Shown here piece by piece: positions 11,590-23,596 of a stretch of DNA of 64,000 nt. Source of the DNA: Mytilus californianus (lineage: Eukaryota; Mollusca; Bivalvia; Mytilida; Mytilidae); NCBI RefSeq assembly GCF_021869535.1, contig NW_026262659.1, forward strand, positions 10,478,001 to 10,542,000, given 5' to 3'. The notes under the pieces were generated by a model that saw nothing but the letters and a program-made list of their open reading frames with translations, was not told the DNA's origin and did not search any database. Every line of letters begins with the position of its first letter. The first letter of the stretch is position 1. Both the position numbers and the translations under genes were made by a program.

Positions 11590-11742
11590 CTCATTTTGGG
11601 GCCTTTTATAGCTGACTATGCAGTATGGGCTTTGCTCATTGTTGAAGGCTGTACGGTGACCTATAGTTGTTAATTTCTGTGTCATTTTGTCTCTGGTGAA
11701 GAGATGTCTCATTGGCAATCATACCACATCTTCTTTTTTATA
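11590..11742 (+). mobile_element. Retroposon 3' end fragment, + orientation
   Basis: Carries the blocks 'tatgcagtatgggctttgct', 'tgttgaaggctgtacggtga' and the terminal 'ggcaatcataccacatcttc' followed by T/A. The same blocks recur at 35417-35556 and 56484-56640 and inverted near 25588 and 10960. Likely the 3' end of a LINE or SINE. Confidence 0.5.
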
Positions 11743-12063
11743 AGTAATTCAAAAATGGGATTAGGAAACAAGAGCAGTGCTCATGTATATTTCCATCTCC
11801 TTAAGTTCAAAAATAAAATTACAAAACTTTAATTACATGCTGAATGGCAAACAAATGTGTATGAAACAAAATACATTTAATGAATGAATACACTCAACTA
11901 AATGAAGTTCATTATGGGATGTTAAACATAAAAATAGAACAGAGGGAAGAAGAAAATGTGTTCTAATAGAAAAACAACAGTGTTATTACAGAAAGGGACA
12001 ATGTTTCTTTATAAGGGAGGAGAAAAGAGAGGTATTAGATTGTGGATGTTAATTGGTTGCTGA
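11743..12063. other. No feature seen
   Basis: AT-rich intergenic sequence between a retroposon fragment and a hAT-like element. Nothing is recognised. Confidence 0.4.
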
Positions 12064-12071
12064 TCTTAAAG

Positions 12072-13103
12072 CAAGGTTGGCAAAAAAGCGGTCAATACTA
12101 GTATTGACCATGCCGGCGGTAAATACCGGGTAATACTGGCAAATACTGGTCAATTGAAATTTTGATAAGACTTTACTATAAAACTAGTCCCTACCTCAGG
12201 TCAATTACTTGGTAAATGGATAGATATAGTCACAAGGCAGAAAGTCACTTATTTACTACATTGTAATAAGACAAAAAGTCACAATTAATTAGTTCATGAA
12301 CATGGTTTAATGAAGATTTATCAAATATTAATTTAATCATACAACAGATATAGTCATTAACACCATGAAGTAAGTCACTTAAGAGAGACTATATAACATC
12401 TGATTTTCTTAACAGTTATTTTGAAAGATGCAATTAAAAAATTTTAAAAAATTGTTTTATATACATATATGTTATATATTTATTAAAAAAAAAAAATTCC
12501 TGCATTTAGAACATTTTTATCATGCTGTTGAATAGTCAGGAATTAATTCATTGTTTAAAACAATCTTTAGAAATCACTTTTATGACTTTTTTCCTGTTAT
12601 GTCAACATTTATTAGGGGACAGTTGTTATAGTAATTAAACTTTTGACACCTGTTAGCCATATAATAGGTAATGTTCCGATAATCTATATTGCTAGTCACT
12701 TGTAATTCTATTTACCTGTAAAATTCAAACCTTTTCAAGAAAAAAATATCTTGATTTATACATGTTAGAATAACTGATATAGCTGCTCAATTTTATATGT
12801 ATACCAAAAGTATGCAATATCATTACCCCTAAGAACTAAATTAGTCATTTTTAATGTTTTAATAATTAATAACATACCAATATCATTGATTTTTATAAAT
12901 TGAATCATGCCAAAGGAATAAAGTTTTCCCTCATCAACCATTTTTTTACTAGAATTGATAGATAAGTCAGTCAAAAGAAGCACGAAAATTTCAATTGACC
13001 AGTATTTGCCAGTATTGACCACTTGGGGAGTATTGTCCGGGGCGATAAATACCGGTAAATACCACTGGTAAATACCGGGGGTGGTAAATACCGCCCAACC
13101 TTG
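12072..13103. mobile_element. Non-autonomous hAT-like DNA transposon with 8-bp target duplication
   Basis: The element starts CAAGGTTGG (12072) and ends CCAACCTTG (13103). Inside lies a second matched pair: 'tactggcaaatactggtcaa' and 'ttgaaatttt' on the left are reverse-complemented near 12988-13015. Subterminal sequence is rich in 'ggtaaatacc' motifs. The 8-bp sequence TCTTAAAG flanks both sides exactly (12064-12071 and 13104-13111). An 8-bp duplication is typical of the hAT superfamily. No transposase is visible; the antisense ORF near 12765-13022 shows no hAT features. Confidence 0.85.
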
Positions 13104-13339
13104 TCTTAAAGTTTTGCACAGCTTTAAATATAAATTTGTTTTTATCTGTTAAGTCTATCAGAGCCAAAAGTAAAATATTTGTGGAAATTCTGATAGGAAT
13201 ACCTAGGTTATCTATGTGTCTTTGGCGAAGTAAATTGAATATTTTGCATTTTAATAAATAGCGTTCAGTTGTTTCTGTTTCTCTACAAACACAATTTTAG
13301 GATTGTATCAAGTTGTTTGTTGAGTCTGCTACAGATCAT

Positions 13340-13600
13340 TCTTATTCTTGCATGATTTATTTGATGAAACTGGGAAGTACAATAATATAATACAGGCTTA
13401 GTTTCATGCTTACCTTTTAAATAATTTTCATCATTAAATACATATACCTTGCAGAGTTAAGCAAATTAACGACCACCGAAAACTGCTGAAGTTTTGAGTT
13501 TCGGTCTTATTCTTGCAAGATTTATTTGATGAAACTGGGAAGTACAATAATAAAATACAGGCTTAGTTTCATGCTTACCTTTTAAATAATTTTCAAAGGC
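13340..13600 (+). repeat. Tandem duplication of about 160 bp
   Basis: 'gatgaaactgggaagtacaa' through 'cttaccttttaaataatttt' occurs at about 13362-13430 and again at about 13526-13594. The spacer (13425-13500) matches sequence near 14760-14825 and 14995-15060, so both loci drew on the same local sequence. Confidence 0.65.
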
Positions 13601-14735
13601 GAGAAGGGATGAAGTATTTTGTAGTTCACCTGTCTGCTAGTTCCAGTGTTTTACTTTTGTCAACAGTTTAGGATAGAAAATAGTTGGAGTATAATAATGT
13701 TCTTGTTGTAATATATTTTGATTTAAAAGTGATTTTTATACACAGCTACGCTACCTCTAGATATATCAAATAAAATATATCCAAAATGATATGTTTCAAA
13801 AAACCAAATGAATATCTGCCATACATCTAGAAATGGGAATGAATCTGACACATAAATGAAGTTTTCTGATGGTCGAAATTAGGTCAAAGTAGATCAATTA
13901 GAACAAAATGTATGTGATATTACTCTGTATTCCATTTCTACCAAGCAGACTAAAGAAGTTTAATAGCTATAATTAGGTGAAGAGTCTGTCAACCAGATCA
14001 AATCTCATATGTGATCTGTAGCTTGGTATTTATCAGTGTATATAAAGTGTGAATCCTGAAATACCATTTTCACTGTACATGCCATGAATTTCTAATGTAG
14101 AATGATAAATAAACAGACGAAAAATTTCTTTTTTTGGAATAAAATTATAAATAATATATCAAATGGATTGTTTTAATAAACTTGTGATATAGGGTAGAGA
14201 TGCAGAAGGGTTTATATCGCACATACAACGATCAAGGTGTGAAATCATTACTAAAATAAGTAAATATTAAGAATATTTCACTAACAGAGCGTGCATGAGA
14301 TTCAAAAGCCGCAGTAAAGTTTTATTTTCAGAAAAATATACCTTTTGACATAATCATTAATGTTGTATAACTTTAAACAGGTTTTGTTATTCAGTTTGCT
14401 GATAGTCCACTATGCTGCTTTCGTTTTGCGATTCATGTTAACTTTACTGTCGAATAATGATACAATACTTTCATTTTCACTGTAGGGGCGATTCATTTCT
14501 ATTGTAATTTCGGTCCATTTTCACAGTAGAAATCTTTCTCATTTTTACCAAATAGAGAGTTAGTTCAACTGATTCACTGACAAAACTGAATAAAGTCAGA
14601 CGGATTTGATCATGATTACATTGTCTAACGAATTACAAAAATGAGTTCCGTAAAAATAGGAGCATTTATTGGTAAAAATATTTTAATTCTATTTTTTTTA
14701 ATAATTCATCAGGATATACCTGAAGGGTTAAATCT
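13601..14735. other. No feature seen
   Basis: AT-rich intergenic sequence with short imperfect repeats only. No gene, RNA or classified repeat is recognised. Confidence 0.35.
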
Positions 14736-15200
14736 TACCATTCCATTGACATTTCATCATTGAATGAATATACCTTGCAGAGTTAGGCAAATTAACGGCC
14801 ACCAAAAACTATGCTGAAGTTTTGAGTTTCTGTCTATATCTAGTGTACTATACATCACATACTAATGAAACGTCATTAATGAATGCATCTTGGATAATGA
14901 CAAGCGTTCACACAACGACCTACATTTTACACTTGAGTGACATGTTACGTTTTCACTTCAGTTTATTTATATCCATTCCATTGACATTTCATCATTGAAT
15001 ACATATACATTGCATAGTTAAGCAAATTAACGATCACCGAAAACTGCTGAAGTTTTGAGTTTCTGTCTATATCTAGTGTACTATACATCACATACTAATG
15101 AAACGTCATTAATGAATGCTTCTTGGATAATGACGAGCGTTCACACAACAACCTACATTTTACACTTGAGTGACTGGTTACGTTTTCACTTCAGTTTATG
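14736..15200 (+). repeat. Tandem duplication of about 238 bp
   Basis: The block starting 'ccattccattgacatttcat' occurs at about 14741 and again at 14976. Both copies contain 'gctgaagttttgagtttctg', 'catactaatgaaacgtcatt' and 'tacgttttcacttcagttta'. Divergence is a few percent. No coding capacity is recognised. Confidence 0.75.
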
Positions 15201-16538
15201 TTTAAAATTTAAGGAGCTATACATCACGTATCAATGCAACTTCATCAACGCGGTTACATTTAGTTTTCGAGTCAACATATGCTTCTATTTATAGTTAATT
15301 CAAGTTTGTGTTACACAGAATCTTTGTTTATCGATGTTTACAAGTAATTTATACACCCATCTATTTGAAATAGTCTCAACGAATGTGAAATTTCTTCATG
15401 TTTCGTTGTCTTTATAGTGTTTTTGTTTAGTACCGTTCATTGCAAATCATTGTACTGTTTGTTGTGCATTTTGACAACTCAAAGCCGATCAATATGGTAA
15501 ACATAACGTATATAACATAATGATAGTGATTGACAACTTTTCAAAGCTTGCTTAATAAAGTACTATAATTTTCAAGGAAAATTCTCGGTAAAAATGCGTT
15601 GCACTCCATTTTCAGATTTAGATTTTTAGAGTTACTTTTGCGAAATCTCTCAGTCAGGTGCTCCCGATGAGTGGACTTTATTTGGTTCCACATTAAACAT
15701 ACACAAAATCCAGGTGCTTTAATTTTCAATATGAAATGTTAGAAATGTCGAATATTTAAGTCGTAATAACAAATATAAGATGGGTATTTCAAAGGAGACA
15801 CCATATTTTCTTTTTCGAAAGGTACAGTACTGTTAGGAATACGCGCAACGTTTAACGGATCAGAATAAACAATTTCATTTTTGGAAAGTTTGCTATAGCT
15901 TGCTATAGCAATATACTTTCCTAAGGCATCGGCCTCAAACCGGAAGTTGGACAGACTATCGCAAGTGTTCTACTCCTAGATAATGTAGTACTAGTGTTGA
16001 TTACTAATTCTAGGAAGATGCTTTTAAAATTTTGAGTTACTTCTATTTTGACAAGCTTACAGCTTGAATTAAAATGTACTGAATGTTCATCGATAATTCA
16101 AATGAATTCAACTTCATTTTGAAAATGGCTATCACAAACACTACTTCGCGGATCTGCGCTGCGCGGAATTTAAAATCAATACACATCTACACGAGACAGC
16201 AGTTTCTACGTTATGCTTTTATCGATATTCCCCAGACATGCGTGAGATCCATATATGTGTACCTCCCGACGGGAGTACAATAATCCCGGTTTCAGGGATT
16301 TCCTCCCGTCCTCAGGTTGAAGAGAAAATAAATACCGTGTTTAAAATGTGTCATGAATGAACATTTTTCGACGCTATTTTTACTACGATTATTACAAATG
16401 TTTATTAAAGACGTAAAAGCTCGAGTGTATCGAAAGTAACCTGGTATCTCATCTCGGGCCATAACAGACTCGGACTATAACAAACTCGGCCTATTACAAA
16501 ATCGGACTATAGCAAAATTCGTATATACTATTTGTTAT
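15201..16538. other. No feature seen
   Basis: Intergenic sequence. A short palindromic stretch 'cctcccgacgggag' lies near 16262-16275. Short ORFs here are not credible as genes. Confidence 0.35.
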
Positions 16539-18430
16539 TAAGTCTCCCAAACAAAGTTCGGAGACTTATTGTTTTTGCTCAGTTCTTATTATTTTTCTTC
16601 TTGGGGTCTATTTATGGGTATTTTGAGGGCCTACAGCAGGGAGGGATTTACTAAAGAACCCTATGGGATTTATTTTTTTTATACGACCGCAAAAAATTTT
16701 GTCGTAGTCGTCGTCGTCGTCCGAAGACACTTGGTTTCCGGACAATAACTTTAGTATTAGTTAATAGAAATCTATGAAATTTAAACACAAAGTTTATAAC
16801 CACAAAAGGAAGGTTGTGATTTGGGGGTTATGGTCCTTACAGTTTAGGAATTAGGGGCCAAAAATGAGGCCCAAATAAGCATTTTTCTAGTTTTCAGACA
16901 ATAACTTGTGGAACGGTGTATGGATCTCTCTGAATGTACAACAAGTTTCCATACCACAAAGGGATGGTTAGAATTAGCTTTGGGGGGTAATGGCTCAAAC
17001 CGTTTAGGAATTAGGGGCAAAAAGGGGGAAAACAAGGGTTTCCTTGTTAATGGACAATCACTTTTAGGTACAATGTTAAATTTGGATTACCTCCCTTACA
17101 CTGCTTTAAAACTATGTATAAAGAAATTTTGTATTGTCTTCAGGTGATTAGCTGTTAATTTATTTTTAGAAGTTGCTAATAAAAATGCTGATTAAAGATA
17201 TATTATTTTTAGACATGATTATGTATGTCATTTTCTACTTTAAGACTTTTATGATGTATTTAAATGGGTAATTATGGTTGCAAACTCCATTTTGAAATTT
17301 GAATTGAGATAATGACCATATCTTGAGGGAAAGATTTTTTTTTTTGGAAAAAGGGGAGGGCGGGGGGGGGGGGGGGGGGGGGAATTAGGGGGGTTAAAAA
17401 GAAATTGTGGGGGGAACACTTTTTTTTTCTCATTACAGATTTCAGAAATTGAAAAGAAAATTTCTTCAAATATTTTAAAAGGGGTGAGGTGAAAAAAAAT
17501 TGTTTTGCCAAAAAAAAAGGTGGTGAAATTTTTTTTTTTTGGGGGGGGGGGTCAATTCGCAACAGCATTGTGTATTGCACAAAAGCAAAAAAATTATATA
17601 TAAATTCAAATCATATAACCAATTCTAAGTTCTTTGACTACAGTTATTCTGTGTCAGAAACCTATTATGTGTCAAACATTTAATTTCAATCCAAATTCAA
17701 ACCTGTATCAAGCACGAATATTGTGTCCATTTTTGCCCCAACTGGGTTGGACCTCTGCGGTCGTATCCAGCTGTTCTCGGCGAAGCAATTTATTTAATTT
17801 TCAAATTACTATAACTTGAGAACAGTAAGTGATAGACACACGCGGTCTTGTAATGATCACAGGACAATCAAACATCAAAAAAAATATAGATTGAGTCCCT
17901 GGAGTCACCCCACCCACCCCCTTTCAATTTGAGAATAGGCTTTTATCTTGTAAACAGTCGAGATTCCCACACCTTAACCATATATATTCATGTATGGGAT
18001 AATAAAACAAATCAAATGAAATATAGCGGAAGTCCCTCTGGGTCACCCCCACCCCATCCTGTTTGAGAACTTGTAAACTGTCAAGATGTCCCCCCCCCCC
18101 CCAAAAAAAAACAACATATATATTCTTGTATTGGACAATAAAACAAATCAAATGAAATAAAGAGTCCCCTGAGAATCAACCCCCCCCCCCCCCTCCTTTT
18201 TGAGAACTTGTAAACGGTCGAGATCCCCACCCCTAAACCATATATATTCCTGTTCATGATTTCAAGAAGATTTGAATGACATAAGGTTAATCCCTAGGCG
18301 TCACTTATGCATATCACTTTACTAGACCAAACCAATTTGTACTGGACTTTGCCCAATGTCAGGCGACCATAGGAATGACTTATTATGGGAGCTTTGTTTT
18401 GGAGACTTCGTAACAGCATCCTGTTACAAT
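16539..18430 (+). mobile_element. Hairpin-bounded repeat, family A, copy 1, interrupted by a family B element
   Basis: 5' hairpin TAAGTCTCC (16539-16547) pairs with GGAGACTTA (16560-16568). The 3' end has 'ctttgttttggagactt' (about 18392-18408), matching the reverse complement of the 5' arm at 16 of 17 bases. The hairpin GTAACAG-catc-CTGTTAC (18410-18427) follows. Internal monomers resemble those of copy 2 ('gagattcccacacc' and 'catatatattc' motifs). A family B element occupies about 16679-17795, splitting the body between 'ctatgggattta' and 'ttaattttcaaat', which are nearly adjacent in copy 2. Confidence 0.75.
16679..17795 (+). mobile_element. Hairpin-bounded repeat, family B, copy 1, nested in family A
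   Basis: 5' hairpin TACGAC (16682-16687) pairs with GTCGTA (16701-16706). A (GTC)n tract and 'gtccgaagacac' follow, then monomers with 'gacaataacttgtg', long G and T runs (17362-17382, 17530-17550), and the shared B/H 3' body. GCGGTCGTA (17757-17765) is the exact reverse complement of 16682-16690. The poly-G and poly-T runs explain the proline- and lysine-rich ORFs here. Confidence 0.75.
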
Positions 18431-18756
18431 TATTTCTTGTATTAAGTAAAAATATTTTAGAAGTCGGAAAAAACCATTAACCACACAATCTACTAATCGT
18501 AGTCCGAGTTTGTTCAATATATAACAATTCAAACAAGAAAACTAACTGCTTAATTAGTAATAATACAATATACTACAAACAAATATGAAGGACCTTAATC
18601 AATAAAAAATACTTACTAACAGGCGCTTTACATGGGATGGGCACAGAAAGAAATTAACAGAGCTTTCTGTATATTTGATTTTTTTTAAATCTACAGTTTA
18701 AGGTTACAATAGAAATTATCAAAATTTTACATGACAAACATATGAAAAAAGTGATT

Positions 18757-19757
18757 TTTATACGACCGCAAACAAATTTTTGGGATCGTATAATGGTATG
18801 ATGTCGTGGTCGTCGTCTGCGTCGTCGTCCGAAGACACATTGGTTTCCGGACAATAACGTTAGTTAAAGTGAATGGATCTCTATGAAATTTTTTAAGACG
18901 GTCCAATACCACAAAAGGGAGGTTGGGATTGATTTTGGGGATGATGGTCCCAACCGTTAGGAATTTAGGAGCCCAAAACAAGCATTTTTCTAGTTTCAGG
19001 ATAATAACTTGTGTATAAGTATTTTGATTGCTCTGAAATTGAACCACAGTGTTTAATACCACAAGTAGAAGGTTGGGATTCATTGTAGGGGTTATGGGGC
19101 CAACAGTTTAGGAATTAAGGGCCAAAAGGGGGCCAAAAACAAGCATTTTTCTAGTTTCCAGACAATAACTTGTGTGTTAGTGTATGGATCTCTCTGACAT
19201 TTTACCACAAGGTTCCATATCACAAAGGGAAGGCTGGGATTGAGTTTGGGGTTAATTGCCGAAAACATGTAGAAATTAGGGGCCAAAAAAGGGCCAAAAA
19301 CAAGCATTTTTCTAGTTTCCAGACGATCAACTTGTGTTTAAGTGTATGGATCTCTCTGAAATTGTACTACAAGGTTCCATACTACAAAGGCAATGCTTGG
19401 ATTGAGTTTTGGGGTTATTGCTCTAAGGGGGGTTTCAAAAAGTTAGGGGGTGGGGGGGGGGGGGATTTTTTTTCCAATTTTTTTTAGGGGATTCATATTT
19501 TTTTTTCAAAATTTTTCAAATTTTGAATTTTTGAAAAGTTTCAAGAAGAAATCTTCAATTGCACAGTATTGCGCTATAGATTTGTAAGATCTTTGACCAC
19601 ATTTATTTTGTGTCAGAAACCTATATTATGTCAAAAATTTGATCACAATCTAAATTCAGACGGTATAAGCTTGAATTTTGTGTCCAAATTTGCCCCAACT
19701 GTTCAGGGTTCGACCTCTGCGGTCGTATCAGGCTGCGCTCAGCAAAGCATTTTATTG
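18757..19757 (+). mobile_element. Hairpin-bounded repeat, family B, copy 2
   Basis: Starts 'tttttatacgaccgcaaa'. TACGACCGCA (18761-18770) is exactly reverse-complemented at 19718-19727. A CGTC tract (18808-18830) is followed by three to four monomers of about 150 bp ('aacttgtg...agtgtatggatctc'), a G-run and T-run (19447-19510), the shared 3' body, then GCTG-cgct-CAGC and 'gcattttatt'. Confidence 0.78.
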
Positions 19758-19812
19758 ATAATTGCTGATGAGACAATGGTTTAGGGAAATACACCAAAGC
19801 TGTAATTAAATA

Positions 19813-19945
19813 CATATTTGAAATAATACACATCTACAACCTATTTGAAATAATACACATCTACAACCTATTTGAAATAATACACATCTACAACCTATTT
19901 GAAATAATACACATCTACAACCTATTTGAAATAATACACATCTAC
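19813..19945 (+). repeat. 27-bp minisatellite, about 5 copies
   Basis: Unit 'cctatttgaaataatacaca' plus 'tctacaa', nearly identical in all copies. It lies immediately after family B copy 2. Confidence 0.9.
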
Positions 19946-20518
19946 CGTTGCAAACTTTCCACAGGTGCTATCCAGCACTTTGATTTTAGAAAATCATAAA
20001 AATTACAATGAACTAGGTTCATGTATGTGGGGTATATTCTGGAGGAAGATATATATCAGTTGCTATTTAAAGTTATTTAATGTTTGCATTTTTAAGTGAG
20101 TTTTTGTGACCAAGGTTTGTAAACAGTCGTGCGTTTATCATTCAGTAAGTACAGTTCGATTTAAAATTCTAATTCTTTAATTGATGTTGATGAATTAACA
20201 TGTACACAATGGGTATAATATATTTTGTATACAAACTGTGTACATAACTCAGAATATTTTTGATATCTTATATCGACTTCTTCTCTCAGCTTCTTCTTTG
20301 TCGCTCAAACAAAGCACAACTAATTCATCAAATGAATATTGTCAGTTTTGTATGTGCAATTATCACATAAAACCACAATGAAAATCCATCGCACCTAAAT
20401 AAAATCCACATCAGAAATGATCGCACTTACAGTAATAATGCATTGTACCAAATGTCAAAATGAATCGCTTTCAATAACTTTTTTCTACAATTTGTTGCCT
20501 TAATTATATATTTTTGGT
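19946..20518. other. No feature seen
   Basis: AT-rich intergenic sequence between a minisatellite and the family H element. Nothing is recognised. Confidence 0.35.
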
Positions 20519-21592
20519 TTTAACCGGATTTTCGAAGTAAAAATCGGTTATTAATTTGGGGATGTACTGCGGGTGGGCGGGCGGGCTGGCGGGCGGGCGC
20601 ATGGCTGCGAAACAGTGTCCGTTCATTTACATGAAAACGCTTTGAAGAAAATTTTAAAAATTTAGATATGTTGTTTCCTGTTACTAAATGAAGGTCAAGT
20701 TTAATTTTCACGATTTTAGCTTTTCTCATTTTTCAGTAATAGCCCTTTCCCAAGAATTCAATTTTTGATGAATTAATCCATTTCTGTATAAAGGGAAATA
20801 ACTCATTTTGTTAAAGATTTTTAAAAGACATTGATTGTATTAATGATAAATGACATTTTGGATATTTTTTTCTTTTCTTTGGTAAATTGTTTGAAGATTT
20901 TTGTGTTAGGTTTGTTTGTTATTCTGTATAAACTAATTTTCTGAAAGCTATATATATAAAAAAAAAATTATGATTTGAACTCCTTTAATTAGATAATAAT
21001 CTATTTTTATCAAAGGATATATTTCATTACATTACATTGTGTAGATAAAGTTGATAGATAAGTTGCAGATCTATATTAGTTTGTGACAAATGAAAGAAAA
21101 AATATTTGGAACTATTAATTATATTTGATTATAATTTGAAAATAGATATACATTGTTTTACATCATATCTAATTTTAGAGAACTATTTTTAGTGATTGTA
21201 AATCATATCTTATGTTAGAGTACTATGTTAAACCATATTTCTGTTCAAAGGGAAATAAATCAAATTTATTCCATGAACCAGTAATGATAACATCAAAATT
21301 TCTTTATAACTATTTTTTTTAAGTCATGTATGTTATGAAGGTAGATGTCACAGTTGTTATGTGGTATATAATTTTGTTGGGTGTGTTAATGTTAATTTTT
21401 ACATGATCCTGTTTGTGGTTCAGATTTTCAAACATCATTTTCATTATTAATTAGACAATAATCTATTATAAATATTCAATCACAATCCAAATTCAGAGCT
21501 GTTTTAAGCTTAAATGTTGTGTCCATACTTGCTCAACTGTTCAGGGTTCGACCTCTGCAGGAAAATCCGGTTTGTTGTCACTCGACAGCCTC
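20519..21592 (+). mobile_element. Hairpin-bounded repeat, family H, copy 1
   Basis: 5' hairpin: AACCGGATTTT (20522-20532) pairs, with one bulged base, with AAAATCGGTT (20540-20549). A (GGGC)n tract (20573-20598) follows, then an AT-rich body. The 3' body from about 21478 ('cacaatccaaattcagagct', 'tgtgtccatacttgc', 'ttcagggttcgacctctgc') is shared with family B. AAAATCCGGTT (21562-21572) is the exact reverse complement of the 5' arm. A weak hairpin follows: TGTTG-tcact-CGACA (one G-T pair). Confidence 0.75.
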
Positions 21593-21718
21593 TTGTTTAT
21601 CATATTATTATACATTGTAATGCCATTTCCTAATGAAATTGTGTTAAAACATACATTCAAATCATTTATTTTGTATGTTCTAAATGTAAACAAACACAGT
21701 TTTTCCCATCATCCTTTA

Positions 21719-23315
21719 TTAAGTCTCCCAAACGAAGTTTGGGAAGACTTATTGTTTTTGCTCAGTTCTTATTATTATTCTTCTTCTTCTTCTTCTTCTT
21801 CTTCTTCCGCCGCTTTTAAATTTGAACTTGTCCGCACCCGTTCTCCAAAACCGATTGTCAGATTAACTTAGGGTTTCACAATATGTTAGACTAACATGTC
21901 TAGTGGTGCAATCAGGGTTTTGTTTGTGCAATGGGGTTTATAAAGGGGTACTTTGAGGGGCAAAAAGAAAAGAGGGTTTTACTATAGAACCCTATGGGAT
22001 TTTATTTTTTAAAATTTTCAAATGATTATAAATTGAAAACCGTTTGTGATAAACACAATCTTTTTAATCGAAAATGTTCTAAATGATAAAGCCCATTAAA
22101 TGAAATACAGGGTTAGTCCCCAGGGGTCACCCCCATCCCCTGCCATTTAAGAAAGTTCTAATACCTTGTAAGTGGTCAAGATCCCCACCCCTAAACCATA
22201 TATATTCTGGTTTGTCATGCTAAGATGGTTTGAATGATATACAGGGTTAGTCCCCAGGGGGTCATCCCGACCCCCTGCCATTTGAGAAAGTTCTAATATC
22301 TTGTAAATGGTCGAGATCCCCACCCCTAAACCATATATATTCTGGTTTGTCATGATAAAGCACATCAAATGTAATACAGGGTTAGTCCCCAGGGGTCACC
22401 CCCACCCCCTGCCATTTAAGAAAGTTCTAATATCTTCTAAAAGGTCAAGATCCCCACCCCTAAACCATATATATTCTGGTTTGTCATGCTAAGATGGTTT
22501 GAATGATATACAGGGTTAGTCCCCAGGGGTCATCCCGACCCCCTGCCATTTAAGAAAGTTCTAATATCTTGTAAGTGGTCAAGATCCCCACCCCTAAACC
22601 ATATATATTCTGGTTTGTCATGCTAAGATGGTTTGAATGGTATACAGGGTTAGTCCCCAGGGGTCATCCCGACCCCCTGCCATTTGAGAAAGTTCTAATA
22701 TCTTGTAAATGGTCGAGATCCCCACCCCTAAACCATATATATTCTGGTTTGTCATGATAAAGCACATCAAATGAAATACAGGGTTAGTCCCCAGGGGTCA
22801 CCCCCACCCCCTGCCATTTAAGAAAGTTCTAATATCTTCTAAGTGGTCAAGATCCCCACCCCTAAACCATATATATTCTGGATGTCATGCGAAGATGGTT
22901 TGAATGATATACAGGGTAAGTCCCCAGGGGCCATCCCGACCCCCTGCCATTTGAGAAAGTTCTAATATCTTGTAAATGGTTGAGATCCCCACCCCTAAAC
23001 CATATATATTCCTGTTCGTCATGTAATGAACATTTGAATGACGTATAGGGCCAGTCCCCAGGGGTTCCTCCCTACCCCCAATGTTCTAGTATCAAATGGT
23101 CGAGATCCCCACCCCTAAACCATATATATTCTGGTTTGTCATGCCAAGATGATTTGAATGATATACAAGGTTAGTCCCCAGGCATCACTAATGCATATAA
23201 CTTTACTGGACCAAACCAATTTTCACTGGACGGTGCCCAATGTCAGGCGACCCTGGGAATTACGAATTATGGGAGCTTCGTTTGGGAGACTTCGTAACAG
23301 CATCCTGTTACAATC
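21719..23315 (+). mobile_element. Hairpin-bounded repeat, family A, copy 2
   Basis: 5' hairpin: AAGTCTCCCAAAC (21721-21733), loop gaa, then GTTTGGGAAGACTT (21737-21750), with one bulge. A (TTC)n tract follows (about 21779-21806), then a tandem array (22085-23166). CTTCGTTTGGGAGACTT (23276-23292) is the exact reverse complement of 21721-21737, 17 of 17 bases. The hairpin GTAACAG-catc-CTGTTAC (23294-23311) follows. No protein is encoded; the ORFs across the array are repeat artefacts. Confidence 0.85.
22085..23166 (+). repeat. 134-bp tandem array inside family A copy 2
   Basis: 'ggttagtccccagg' recurs at 22111, 22244, 22380, 22514, 22648 and 22782, with a variant near 22916 and two degenerate units after. 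Two monomer types alternate: one with 'gataaagcacatcaaatg', the other with 'gctaagatggtttgaatg'. The order 22380-22648 then 22782 suggests a three-monomer higher-order unit of 402 bp. Confidence 0.88.
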
Positions 23316-23334
23316 ATTTATTGTTCTACAATAG

Positions 23335-23590
23335 CATACCTGCCAACTGTCACTATTTGCGGGGGATTTCCCCCATGGAGGCTCCCAATTGGAAATTTTG
23401 AAAGAGCAATTTTCTCCACAATTTAAAACAAAACAATCAATTGTACCATGGGTATAGGATTGTAAAGTATGAAGGAGCAAATAAACAACATTAAGATAAA
23501 TTTGAAGGCTCCTTTAAAGGTTTTGTTGGACTATGAGAGTCATCTTGCACGTAAAACCCCCATGGGCATTTAGAAATGTTGGTAGGTATG
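23335..23590. mobile_element. Short MITE with 13-bp terminal inverted repeats
   Basis: Left end CATACCTGCCAAC (23335-23347) and right end GTTGGTAGGTATG (23578-23590) match at 12 of 13 bases when inverted. Subterminal 'gggggatttcccccatgg' on the left is answered by 'acccccatgggca' on the right. 'caatag' flanks both sides (23329-23334 and 23591-23596), a possible 6-bp target duplication. Confidence 0.65.
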
Positions 23591-23596
23591 CAATAG

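Noticed and set aside
17272..17580. Proline- and lysine-rich antisense ORF
   Set aside because: Created by poly-G and poly-T runs of family B copy 1.
16679..17795. An 8-bp target duplication (atttattt) flanking family B copy 1
   Set aside because: The same 'gcattttatt' ending is present at the right side of copies 2, 3 and 4, so the matching bases are probably part of the element or a target preference, not a duplication.
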